IMG/VR virus record: IMGVR_UViG_3300023179_000148 | Coordinates: 1 to 52,418 of that record | Strand: one strand, 5' to 3' | From: a virus | DNA: 52,418 nucleotides | In this document: in pieces, positions 1-10,062 of the stretch | Numbering within the stretch: the first letter of the stretch is position 1 | Layout: each line of letters opens with the position of its first letter | Notes under the pieces: generated by a model | Seen by the model: the letters and a program-made list of their open reading frames with translations, nothing else | The model's database searches: none | What the model was told of the DNA's origin: nothing | Made by a program: the position numbers and the translations under genes

Positions 1-1059
<1,059 letters not shown>

Positions 1060-1136
1060 TTTAATAAGAATTTAGAGTTTAATTTTATTTTAATCACCTT
1101 TTTTATCTAGTGTAAAATTGGCTTTGGGAATCATCC

Positions 1137-1146
1137 CACTCGAGTG
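1137..1146. repeat. 10-bp perfect palindrome in fibre intergenic region
   Basis: CACTCGAGTG is a perfect palindrome 15 bases before the start codon of the next fibre gene, just after a short GGGA/TCCC inverted repeat. The rest of the 1060-1161 gap is AT-rich with no clear promoter. The palindrome could be an operator or a small RNA hairpin, but one copy alone cannot show function. Confidence 0.3.
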
Positions 1147-1161
1147 AAATGAGAAAAATCT

Positions 1162-3543
1162 ATGCCAATTAATTTCCCAGACTCGCCGTCCGTAAATCAG
1201 ACGTTCACATCTGGAACAACAACTTGGCGTTGGAATGGCACAGTATGGCTAGTAGTTCGTGACTTTGCCCCAACGGGTGCAGTCGGAAATACAGGTCCTA
1301 CAGGTGCTACAGGACAAACTGGTGCAACAGGCGCAGTTGGTAACACAGGAGCACAAGGCAACACTGGTGTAACTGGGCAAACTGGCGCAGTCGGTAACAC
1401 AGGTGCAATCGGTAATACAGGTGCAAATGGTAATACTGGTGCAACAGGTGAAACTGGTGCAATCGGTAATACAGGTGCAGTCGGTAATACAGGTGCAGTT
1501 GGAAATACTGGCGCAGTTGGTAACACAGGAGCAACTGGTAATACAGGTGCTGTAGGTAATACAGGTGTAACAGGTGCTGTAGGTGAAACTGGCGCAGTTG
1601 GTAACACAGGTCCTACAGGTATTACTGGATACACTGGCCCAACTGGTCAAACTGGTGCTGTCGGTCAAACTGGTGCGCAAGGTAATACTGGTGCAACTGG
1701 TGATGCTGGCGCAACTGGTGCAACTGGTGCACAAGGTAACTTTGGTGGTATTACTGTTGAATACAACTTTAGTACTAACACCATTGTTTCCGACCCAGGT
1801 TCTGGCAACGTAAAGTTCAACAACGCTAACGTATCTCTTGCGTCAAAGATGTCTATTGATGACGAAGATGGTAATGCAGTAGATATTCAATCAATGCTGC
1901 GTACAATTGATGACTCAACAAGCACAATCAAGGGTCACTTACGTATATCAAATAAAGCAGATTCTACAGATTTTGCTTTACTTACAATCAGCGGACTTAC
2001 AGAGCAATCAGGCTACTTTGAAGTAGATGTTGCTTATGTATCTGGCTCATCAACATCATTTACAAATGGTGAAGATGTAATTATCACTTTTGCAAGAACA
2101 GGTGATGCTGGTGCACAAGGTAATACTGGTGCACAAGGTAACACTGGTGCTACAGGTATCACTGGTGCTACTGGAGCAATCGGTAATACTGGAGCAACAG
2201 GCCCAACTGGTGAAGTTGGTAATACTGGTGCAACTGGAAATACTGGTGCGGTTGGTAATACAGGCGCGGTCGGTAATACAGGTGCAACAGGATTAACTGG
2301 TGTAACTGGTGCACAAGGTAACACTGGTGTAACAGGTGCTACTGGTGATACAGGTGCAATCGGTAATACAGGTGCAAATGGTAATACAGGAGCGCAAGGT
2401 AATACTGGTGTAACAGGTCAAACTGGTGCAACTGGAAACACTGGAGCAACTGGTAATACTGGTGCTACTGGTCTTACTGGTGTAACTGGTGCTACTGGTA
2501 ACACAGGTTCTAATGGAACATTTGCAACAACTGATGCAACACCTCCAACAAGCCCATCTCCTGTAACTGGAGATTCATGGTTTGATCCTACAAACGGTAT
2601 CGTATTTGTTTACTACGATGGTTTCTGGGTTGAAGCAGTTGGTGGAAACGTAGGTCCTACAGGTATTACTGGTCCTACAGGTGCAGTTGGTAACACAGGT
2701 GCACAGGGTAACTTCGGTGGCGCAACATTTAAGTATGCGTTCGATACAAATACCGCAGACTCAGATCCAGGCGCAGGTGATGTCAAGTTCAGTAATGCGA
2801 ACGTGTCACTAGCATCATACATGTACATCAATAAGACAGACGCAGATGCATCAGATATCTCGTCATTCTTAACAACTATTGATGATTCAACAAGCCCAAT
2901 TAAGGGTCACTTAAAGCTAACAAACATCTCTAACTCCAACGATTATGCATTGTTTACAATTGTAAATAACAGCATCACAAGTGGAGATTATTTCAAGGTG
3001 GCTGTTGCTTACGTATCAGGCTCAACGTCGTTCTCAGCGGCAGAGTCCGTTACAATTACGTTTGCCCGAACAGGTGACGTCGGTGCCGCAGGCGCTACTG
3101 GTGCAGTTGGAAATACTGGCGCAGTTGGTAACACAGGAGCAACTGGTAATACAGGTGCTGTTGGTAATACTGGAGCAACTGGTAATACTGGCGCAACTGG
3201 AAATACTGGTGCAACTGGTTCAAATGCAGTACTCACACTAGTTACAAATGCACAGACTGGTACTACATACACACTTGTACTTGCAGATGTTAATAAGCTC
3301 GTTGAGCTTAACAACGCCTCAGCAATTGCGTTGACAGTTCCAACAAACGCAGCACTTGCTGGGTTTAACGTTGGAGACCAGATTAACCTTCTTCAAACTG
3401 GAGCAGGTCAGGTCACAGTCGGAGGAGCTGGAGTTACCATCAACGGTACGCCAGGTCTTAAGCTTCGTGCACAGTGGTCATCGGCTACGCTGATTAAGCG
3501 TGCAACCGATACATGGGTACTTGTTGGAGATCTCTCCGCATAA
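1162..3543 (+). CDS. Long collagen-like tail fibre (793 aa)
   Basis: The protein opens with a roughly 35-residue N-terminal domain ([11 protein letters not shown]...[13 protein letters not shown]) shared with the fibres at 3661 and 8402, probably the virion attachment end. Four collagen-like stretches rich in GNT, GAT, GAV and GVT triplets follow. They are separated by two copies of a roughly 125-residue globular domain (starting GNFGG near residues 190 and 525, each ending with FARTGD) and one YYDGFW module near residue 490. The C-terminal 85 residues are non-repetitive and end [10 protein letters not shown] strong terminator follows. The role as a trimeric host-recognition fibre is inferred from the repeat architecture. 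Confidence 0.88.
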   Translation: MPINFPDSPSVNQTFTSGTTTWRWNGTVWLVVRDFAPTGAVGNTGPTGATGQTGATGAVGNTGAQGNTGVTGQTGAVGNTGAIGNTGANGNTGATGETGAIGNTGAVGNTGAVGNTGAVGNTGATGNTGAVGNTGVTGAVGETGAVGNTGPTGITGYTGPTGQTGAVGQTGAQGNTGATGDAGATGATGAQGNFGGITVEYNFSTNTIVSDPGSGNVKFNNANVSLASKMSIDDEDGNAVDIQSMLRTIDDSTSTIKGHLRISNKADSTDFALLTISGLTEQSGYFEVDVAYVSGSSTSFTNGEDVIITFARTGDAGAQGNTGAQGNTGATGITGATGAIGNTGATGPTGEVGNTGATGNTGAVGNTGAVGNTGATGLTGVTGAQGNTGVTGATGDTGAIGNTGANGNTGAQGNTGVTGQTGATGNTGATGNTGATGLTGVTGATGNTGSNGTFATTDATPPTSPSPVTGDSWFDPTNGIVFVYYDGFWVEAVGGNVGPTGITGPTGAVGNTGAQGNFGGATFKYAFDTNTADSDPGAGDVKFSNANVSLASYMYINKTDADASDISSFLTTIDDSTSPIKGHLKLTNISNSNDYALFTIVNNSITSGDYFKVAVAYVSGSTSFSAAESVTITFARTGDVGAAGATGAVGNTGAVGNTGATGNTGAVGNTGATGNTGATGNTGATGSNAVLTLVTNAQTGTTYTLVLADVNKLVELNNASAIALTVPTNAALAGFNVGDQINLLQTGAGQVTVGGAGVTINGTPGLKLRAQWSSATLIKRATDTWVLVGDLSA

Positions 3544-3558
3544 CCTAGAAATTAAGTA

Positions 3559-3600
3559 GAAACTGCCCATCTTTTTACGAAGGTGGGCAGTTTCTTTTAT
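3559..3600 (+). terminator. Intrinsic terminator after the long fibre
   Basis: An 11-bp perfect stem (3559-3569 with 3584-3594) extends inward to about 15 bp with one G-U pair, around a hexanucleotide loop. It is followed by TTTTAT and sits 15 bases after the fibre stop codon, so it should end plus-strand transcripts before the next fibre gene. Confidence 0.85.
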
Positions 3601-3651
3601 ATAGAAAGTTCAAATTTATAGTATAGTAGTGCTATCCTTTTGCTGAAGTAA

Positions 3652-5085
<1,434 letters not shown>

Positions 5086-5101
5086 GGAAAGGTAGTAACT
5101 A

Positions 5102-5416
5102 ATGGCTACAACAAGCAAGACGCTGGCTAGGACAGCAGCGGCAACAAGCAATACTACCCTATATACAGTACCTACTACTAGCACAACTACAGTAGTTACA
5201 GATATAGTGGTTACAAATACAGCAGCCTCAGCAGCAACATTTACATTAAATCTTGATGCTGTTGCAGTTTTAAGCGGAGTATCTCTGTCCGCAAATTCAT
5301 CCGCCTTCTTTAGTTTAAAGCAGGTACTTCAAGCAAATGCTACACCAAAGACAATCTCTGGTAGTGCATCTGCCGTAACAGTTAATTTTCATATTAGCGG
5401 AGTGGAGATAGTATAA
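5102..5416 (+). CDS. Small beta-rich virion-associated protein (104 aa)
   Basis: A small Ala/Thr/Ser-rich protein made almost entirely of predicted beta-strands, with no signal peptide or membrane segment. Its N-terminus (MATTSKTLARTAA) and overall layout resemble the 119-residue protein at 8702, so both may belong to one family of small fibre-associated sandwich proteins. The stop codon overlaps the start of the first tip cassette at 5416, which suggests translational coupling. No specific function is recognised; a cap, joint or decoration on the fibre is a guess from position. Confidence 0.7.
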   Translation: MATTSKTLARTAAATSNTTLYTVPTTSTTTVVTDIVVTNTAASAATFTLNLDAVAVLSGVSLSANSSAFFSLKQVLQANATPKTISGSASAVTVNFHISGVEIV

Positions 5417-6120
5417 TGTCAACGAGCGTATATCCAGTACCTTTATCAGGTATTCAGGAAACACTATTAGCAGCCAAAGGTGATTTAATATCTGCAACCG
5501 CTAATGACACACCAGCAATTTTAAGCGTTGGTTCTAACGACCAAGTACTTACTGCAGACAGTTCAACTGCTACAGGACTTAAATGGGCTGCTGCAGCAGG
5601 TGGTGGTTCTAATTTTTCTTTGCTTAATTCAGGAAACACAGATGTAAGTGGAAGTTCAACTAAAACTATTTCAGGAATTTCTGGAGTAGATAAAGTTCTT
5701 ATTATAGTAGATTATGTAAGACTTGGTGCGGCTGGTTATGTTTGGATTAGATATAATACTGATACAAGCACATCAAATTACATAGATGCTGGACAAAGAA
5801 ATTTGGGGCCAGACTCTTATGATAATTCTAATAGTCAAGGTATTATACATACCAATCTTGGATATTTTAGATTAGGATATGTTCCTAGTAGTGCATCAGG
5901 AGCGTATGGAACAGTTTTATTAACTGGCGCTAATTCAACTGGACTAAAATATATATCTTTAGATGGTGGAGCCAATAACGATGGCGGTACCCACGGTCAA
6001 GGTCAATTTAGCACACAAGGTCTTTATAAAGGTACTAGCACAATTTCAAGTGTTTCCATTATTAACTCATCTGGTGGTAATTTTAGTAGTGGCAATGTTT
6101 ATGTTTATACAAGTGCATAA
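5416..6120 (+). CDS. Fibre tip protein, cassette 1 (234 aa)
   Basis: The N-terminal third carries the motif AAKGDL...VGSNDQVLTADSSTATGLKWA (about residues 17-57), shared almost word for word with the proteins at 6425 and 7389 and common in phage tail fibres. The remaining roughly 165 residues are Gly/Ser/Thr/Asn-rich, beta-strand-like and divergent among the three paralogues, ending VYVYTSA. A conserved base plus a variable head is the usual layout of receptor-binding tips. It is paired with the small gene at 6135, 14 bases downstream with a good Shine-Dalgarno (AAGGAGA). Confidence 0.75.
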   Translation: MSTSVYPVPLSGIQETLLAAKGDLISATANDTPAILSVGSNDQVLTADSSTATGLKWAAAAGGGSNFSLLNSGNTDVSGSSTKTISGISGVDKVLIIVDYVRLGAAGYVWIRYNTDTSTSNYIDAGQRNLGPDSYDNSNSQGIIHTNLGYFRLGYVPSSASGAYGTVLLTGANSTGLKYISLDGGANNDGGTHGQGQFSTQGLYKGTSTISSVSIINSSGGNFSSGNVYVYTSA

Positions 6121-6134
6121 GGAGAAATAAATAT

Positions 6135-6356
6135 ATGGAGATAACAATAAAAGAATTTAATGCTCAAACTGGTGAAGAAATTGTAATAACACGTGAAGAA
6201 ACTGAACAAGAAAAATTACAACGTGAACAGTCTCAAATCGAAGTAGAGCAAATACAAGCCAAAGCCGAAGCAAAAGCACAGGCCAAAGCAATAGCACAGG
6301 CTAAACTGACTGCTCTTGGTCTAACTGTTAGTGATTTAGAGGCTTTAGGTCTATAA
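6135..6356 (+). CDS. Small coiled-coil partner of fibre tip, cassette 1 (73 aa)
   Basis: A 73-residue protein with a short beta-like N-terminus (FNAQTGEEI), a highly charged helix full of Glu, Gln, Lys and Ala (about residues 25-58) and a C-terminal motif LTALGLTVSDLEALGL. The proteins at 7174 and 8048 have the same three-part layout and a similar ending. Each directly follows a fibre tip gene, so an assembly chaperone or trimerising partner is the likeliest role; this is inference from gene order. Codons are repetitive (GCAAAAGC units) in the helix. Confidence 0.7.
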   Translation: MEITIKEFNAQTGEEIVITREETEQEKLQREQSQIEVEQIQAKAEAKAQAKAIAQAKLTALGLTVSDLEALGL

Positions 6357-6424
6357 CACTATTATCCTGAGCAAGATAATAAACTGCTCAACTAAATTTA
6401 CCTTAAGGAGAACAAAGGAAACTA

Positions 6425-7174
6425 ATGGCAACTATATCTAATACACCTAGACCAGGGTATGTATGGGACTCAACAGACAATGTTTGGTATCCTATAGGTA
6501 CTGGTCCGCATACACACGCTGACTACATTACATCTGGCTCTGCAATCAATCCTAATATTGTAGATGCTAAGGGTGACATCATTGCAGCCACTGCTGCTGA
6601 TACAGTTGCCAGACTTGCTGTTGGTTCTAATGACCAAGTACTTACCGCAGACAGTTCAACTGCTACTGGTTTGAAGTGGGCTACCCCTGCTGCTGGTGGA
6701 ATGACTTTATTATCAACTACTTCATTATCAGGAACATCAACAACTGTATCCTCTATCAGCCAAAGTTACAAAACATTATTTATTGTAGTGAGAGGTGTTT
6801 ATTCATCTGCTACTGGGTCAATTTATTTAAGAGTAAATGGTGATACCGCTTCAAATTATTATTTTGTGGTTTATACTACTCAAGGTAATGGCGGTTCAAG
6901 CACAGAACAAGGAACTCCTGGAACTCAATATGAATTTTCACACAGTTCAACTGCAAGTGGCGCTTTAGATGTTACTTATGCACAGGTAACAATTCCCGCA
7001 TATACAGAAACAAGAACAAAACAATTTAATAGTTGGCACGGCAATAAACATTCAGGTTCTCCATTTTTCAAATGGGGATGTTGTAATTACAGTGGCACTG
7101 CTGCTATTACCCAAATAACAATTAATCACCCAACACCAACCGCAGGTGAAGTGTTGATTTATGGAGTTGCATAA
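6425..7174 (+). CDS. Fibre tip protein, cassette 2 (249 aa)
   Basis: It begins with an extra segment (TPRPGYVWDSTDNVWYPI, then HTHADYI) typical of phage fibre-associated proteins, followed by the shared AKGDIIAAT...VGSNDQVLTADSSTATGLKWA base (about residues 48-88) and a divergent beta-rich head ending VLIYGVA. A Shine-Dalgarno AAGGAG lies about 15 bases upstream. Start and stop overlap with neighbours indicate coupling to the small gene at 7174. It is likely the receptor-binding tip of a second cassette; alternatively all three tips are joined on one fibre. Confidence 0.75.
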   Translation: MATISNTPRPGYVWDSTDNVWYPIGTGPHTHADYITSGSAINPNIVDAKGDIIAATAADTVARLAVGSNDQVLTADSSTATGLKWATPAAGGMTLLSTTSLSGTSTTVSSISQSYKTLFIVVRGVYSSATGSIYLRVNGDTASNYYFVVYTTQGNGGSSTEQGTPGTQYEFSHSSTASGALDVTYAQVTIPAYTETRTKQFNSWHGNKHSGSPFFKWGCCNYSGTAAITQITINHPTPTAGEVLIYGVA

Positions 7175-7389
7175 TGACTAGACCAATTACAAGAATACAT
7201 AATACTGAAACAGATGAAATCATTGATAGAGAAATGACTGATGCTGAATTTGAAGTTTATCAATCAGACCAAGCGGCAGAACAAGCAAAGCAAGCCGAAG
7301 CCGAAGCAAAGGCAGCCCAACGCCAAGCACTATTAAACCGTCTTGGTATCACAGAAGAAGAAGCAAGAATCCTACTAGGAGGTAACTAA
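7174..7389 (+). CDS. Small coiled-coil partner of fibre tip, cassette 2 (71 aa)
   Basis: Same plan as the 73-residue protein at 6135: a short N-terminal strand region (HNTETDEIIDREM), an Ala/Glu/Lys/Gln helix and a C-terminal LLNRLGITEEEARILL motif. The start overlaps the stop of the tip gene and its own stop overlaps the next tip gene (ATAATG and TAATG junctions), so the cassettes are translationally linked. Function is inferred as a tip-specific chaperone or trimerisation partner. Confidence 0.7.
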   Translation: MTRPITRIHNTETDEIIDREMTDAEFEVYQSDQAAEQAKQAEAEAKAAQRQALLNRLGITEEEARILLGGN

Positions 7390-8048
7390 TGCCAATAACT
7401 AAAGCAACGGCTAGTTCGGTAGCACCAGCAGCCAAGGGAGACCTTGTTGTAGGTAGTGCCACTAATGATGCCGCAGTATTAGGAGTAGGTTCTAATGACC
7501 AGGTATTAACTGCTGATAGTAGTACTGCTACAGGACTTAAGTGGGCAACTGCCTCTAGTGGTGGTATGACTTTGATTAGCACTACGACTCTATCAAACAG
7601 GCAAACCGATATAACTTCAATTCCTGGTACATACAATAATTTGGTATTAGTTATTAATGGCGCCAATTTCCCTACTTATAATACTCAAATTGATTTAAGA
7701 CCTAATGGTGATACAGATAAGGTCACTACCGATAATAGACAAAATAGCGGTGGCTCAAATAACTCTAATGCTACAACTGCTGGGGCGCTTAATTTATCGG
7801 GTACCTACAACATATCAAATAGTAGTAGCGCCAACACTTTTGTTGTTACAATATATAATTATGCAACTAGTAGTTACTTCAAACCAATTACTAATTTTGG
7901 ATACTTACAACAATTAGGTGGCACTCAAACAGCAGTAGGTGCTTGGGGAGGCTATGCAAGCAATAGCGCCATTACAAGTATTACTTTATATCTTGGACAA
8001 AATGTCAGTTACAATTCAGGTCAAGTTCTATTGTATGGAGTTAAATAA
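7389..8048 (+). CDS. Fibre tip protein, cassette 3 (219 aa)
   Basis: Third member of the tip family. The base region (AAKGDLVVGS...VGSNDQVLTADSSTATGLKWA, about residues 13-54) is conserved. The head starts MTLISTTTLSN, is rich in Asn, Ser, Thr and Tyr, and ends VLLYGVK, echoing the endings of the other tips. No membrane or signal segment is present. The stop overlaps the start of the small partner gene at 8048. It is likely a receptor-binding tip. Confidence 0.75.
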   Translation: MPITKATASSVAPAAKGDLVVGSATNDAAVLGVGSNDQVLTADSSTATGLKWATASSGGMTLISTTTLSNRQTDITSIPGTYNNLVLVINGANFPTYNTQIDLRPNGDTDKVTTDNRQNSGGSNNSNATTAGALNLSGTYNISNSSSANTFVVTIYNYATSSYFKPITNFGYLQQLGGTQTAVGAWGGYASNSAITSITLYLGQNVSYNSGQVLLYGVK

Positions 8049-8257
8049 TGAGTACAAATAAAAAAACAGTTGTTAACTGCGAGACTGGTGAAGTTTATGA
8101 AGTAGATTTAACACCAGAGGAAATAGAAATAAATCGCATTGAGGATGAAAAAGTAGCAAATGCGATAGCCGAAGCAGAAGCAAAGGCTGCTGCTAAGGCA
8201 GCACTACTAGCACAACTAGGTATTACAGAAGAGCAGGCAAAACTTTTACTTTCTTAA
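8048..8257 (+). CDS. Small coiled-coil partner of fibre tip, cassette 3 (69 aa)
   Basis: It carries an N-terminal strand pattern (VNCETGEVYEVDLTPEE), an Ala/Glu/Lys helix and a C-terminal motif ALLAQLGITEEQAKLLLS closely matching the cassette 2 partner. It closes the three-cassette array. The role as tip assembly partner is inferred from the repeated gene order. Confidence 0.7.
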   Translation: MSTNKKTVVNCETGEVYEVDLTPEEIEINRIEDEKVANAIAEAEAKAAAKAALLAQLGITEEQAKLLLS

Positions 8258-8269
8258 CTAGGGAGAACC

Positions 8270-8389
8270 GTGTCCTACCGTGATATACCCGAGGACCGCG
8301 TAGGCACGCGGGTTGCCTCAAATATGGGCAGTGAAACACCCGCCGCAGGGCGATCACCGCAGGTAAAACCTACTATAATACGTAGGTAA
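8270..8389 (+). CDS. Small basic protein, 39 aa, GTG start
   Basis: A 40-codon frame starts with GTG at 8270, nine bases after a GGGAGA Shine-Dalgarno-like sequence, and ends TAA at 8387. The product starts MSYRDIPEDRVGTRVASNMG and ends VKPTIIRR. It fills most of the gap between the tip cassettes and the short fibre, and the next gene's AGGAGG follows directly. Its base composition is richer in G and C than the cassettes to its left. I do not recognise a family; phage structural operons often carry such short linkers. It could also be an untranslated leader. Confidence 0.4.
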   Translation: MSYRDIPEDRVGTRVASNMGSETPAAGRSPQVKPTIIRR

Positions 8390-8401
8390 CCAGGAGGAAC
8401 C

Positions 8402-8677
8402 ATGCCCGCAATAGATTTTCCAAACTCGCCGTCAATCAATGACACACATACCGTTGGCAACCGTGTTTGGAAGTGGAACGGCACCGTGTGGGAGGTCGTT
8501 CGCTCGACCGTTCCGTACTCAACGGGTGCAACGGGTGCAACGGGTGCAACGGGTGCAACTGGAAATACAGGTGCAACAGGTAATACGGGTACTGCAGGTT
8601 CTAGTATAACTGGAAACACAGGAGCGGTTGACTACACAGACGCCAACGCGGCTTTTGGTTTTCAAATATTTTCATGA
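8402..8677 (+). CDS. Short collagen-like fibre (91 aa)
   Basis: It carries the shared fibre N-terminal domain ([13 protein letters not shown]...VWKWNGTVWEVVR, about residues 3-38). Only about 40 residues of Gly-X-Thr repeats and a short tail ending AFGFQIFS follow. A strong AGGAGG sits ten bases before the ATG. It looks like a fibre reduced to its attachment domain and a stub of shaft, either a true short fibre or adaptor, or a remnant left after recombination removed a longer shaft and tip. Four perfect 9-base repeats lie in the stub. Confidence 0.75.
   Translation: MPAIDFPNSPSINDTHTVGNRVWKWNGTVWEVVRSTVPYSTGATGATGATGATGNTGATGNTGTAGSSITGNTGAVDYTDANAAFGFQIFS
8522..8557 (+). repeat. Four perfect 9-base tandem repeats (ACGGGTGCA)
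   Basis: Four exact copies of the 9-mer encode consecutive Gly-Ala-Thr triplets. Copy-number change by slippage would lengthen or shorten the shaft in steps of three residues without breaking the frame. Confidence 0.85.
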
Positions 8678-8701
8678 TAACTACCAAGGAGAAATAAACA
8701 A

Positions 8702-9061
8702 ATGGCAACTACAATAGCTCGTATTCCACTTTCAGGATCTACTCACGGACGTGGTATCAAGGTTGCCGCGACCGCATCAGCAGGCGACACAATTCACACC
8801 GCGACGTCATCAACGACCGACTGTGATGTTGTTACTCTTTATGCGTACAACTCAAGTGGTTCTGCCGTAAACCTAACGCTGCAGTGGGGTGGTACAACCG
8901 CAGTTGACGATGACATCAAGCTTTCAATTCCTGCAACCTCAGGTTTAACGCTGGTTGTTCCTGACCTGGTACTTCGCAACTCTTTGATTGTGAAGGCATA
9001 CGCTGGTACAACAAACGTTGTAACAATTCACGGATACGTAAACCGCGTAGCAACTACCTGA
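8702..9061 (+). CDS. Small beta-sandwich virion protein (119 aa)
   Basis: A 119-residue protein of alternating Thr/Val/Leu-rich strands with a repeated pattern like VTLYAYNSSGSAVNLTLQW and VTIHGYV. It has no cysteine pair, signal peptide or membrane segment beyond one cysteine near residue 40. Similar layout and N-terminus to the 104-residue protein at 5102. Preceded by AAGGAG with eight-base spacing. It is likely a structural component of the fibre or baseplate; the exact role is not recognisable. Confidence 0.7.
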   Translation: MATTIARIPLSGSTHGRGIKVAATASAGDTIHTATSSTTDCDVVTLYAYNSSGSAVNLTLQWGGTTAVDDDIKLSIPATSGLTLVVPDLVLRNSLIVKAYAGTTNVVTIHGYVNRVATT

Positions 9062-9075
9062 TAGGAGCTTAGCGC

Positions 9076-10062
9076 GTGTCGCTAATCAGTCGAATATTAA
9101 AGGCTAACCCGTCAGCGCAGGTTTCAAGCGTGCTAACTGGTAGTTTTACCGTGCCTTCTGCTAAAGCTGCTTTTATTAACACAGGTACTAGAGGTATACT
9201 TGCTGGCGGTAGAAATACTGCTGGAACTTATCTAAACTCTATAGATTATATTGATATTGCGACTACAGGCAACGCAACTGACTTTGGCGATGCTTCGCGT
9301 GTTTTTGGTTATAGTGCTTGTTGTAGTTCTAATACAAGAGGTGTTATTGCTTTAGGTGCAACTACTAGCAGCACTCTTGCCAATATAGAATATATAACTA
9401 TAGCGACTACTGGTAATACTACAAACTTCGGTGATACAACACAAGCAAGAAGTGGATTTGGCGGTTGCGGTAACACAACTAGAGGTCTATTTGGTGGTGG
9501 TGAAAGTGGTAGTCAATATAATATTATTGACTACGTAACAATAGCCACCACTGGAAATGCCACAGACTTTGGTGACTTAACTCAATCAAAGAATGGAGTT
9601 AGCGCTTGTTCATCTTCAACTAGAGGTATATGGCAAGGTGGAGATCCTAGCGGAAACACTAATGTTATTGAATATGTTACTATTGATAGCGCAGGTAACG
9701 CCACGAATTTTGGTAGTTTAACAGAAAGCTGTTCTTATACAGGTAGTTGTTCATCAACAACAAGAGCCTTAAGAGGTGGTGGTAGAAACCCAAATCCAAG
9801 CAACGTTATAGACTACATAACAATAGCCACCACAGGTAATGCTACCGACTTTGGTGATCTAACAGCAGCAAGACAAGATCTTGCTGGTGCCTGCTCTACC
9901 TATACTAGAGGTATTTTTAGTGGTGGATGGACTGGTTCGGCTACATCAAACATCATTGACTATGTAACAATAGCCACTACTGGCAACGCAACAGATTTTG
10001 GTGATCTAACAGAAGATCGCAGATTAGGCGCTGGTATGTCAAACGGACATGGAGGACTCTAA
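9076..10062 (+). CDS. Propeller-repeat host-recognition protein (328 aa)
   Basis: The start is GTG, with AGGAG about eight bases upstream. After a roughly 30-residue leader the protein is six copies of a unit of about 50 residues with the consensus (I/V)xYxTIATTGNATDFGDLT...(T)TRG(I/L)(F/W)xGG, ending with GHGGL. The regular Gly-rich, four-strand spacing resembles Kelch-type propeller blades, so a six-bladed propeller is inferred. Such domains in phage tail proteins usually act in binding to surface glycans or proteins. The stop overlaps the start of the larger paralogue at 10062. Confidence 0.78.
   Translation: MSLISRILKANPSAQVSSVLTGSFTVPSAKAAFINTGTRGILAGGRNTAGTYLNSIDYIDIATTGNATDFGDASRVFGYSACCSSNTRGVIALGATTSSTLANIEYITIATTGNTTNFGDTTQARSGFGGCGNTTRGLFGGGESGSQYNIIDYVTIATTGNATDFGDLTQSKNGVSACSSSTRGIWQGGDPSGNTNVIEYVTIDSAGNATNFGSLTESCSYTGSCSSTTRALRGGGRNPNPSNVIDYITIATTGNATDFGDLTAARQDLAGACSTYTRGIFSGGWTGSATSNIIDYVTIATTGNATDFGDLTEDRRLGAGMSNGHGGL

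Noticed and set aside
1197-1734. Minus-strand open frames within the collagen-like fibres (Pro-Val and Cys-Thr repeat proteins)
   Set aside because: They are shadows created by the 9-base collagen repeat read in the opposite direction; the plus-strand frame has a conserved N-terminus, non-repeat domains and operon context.
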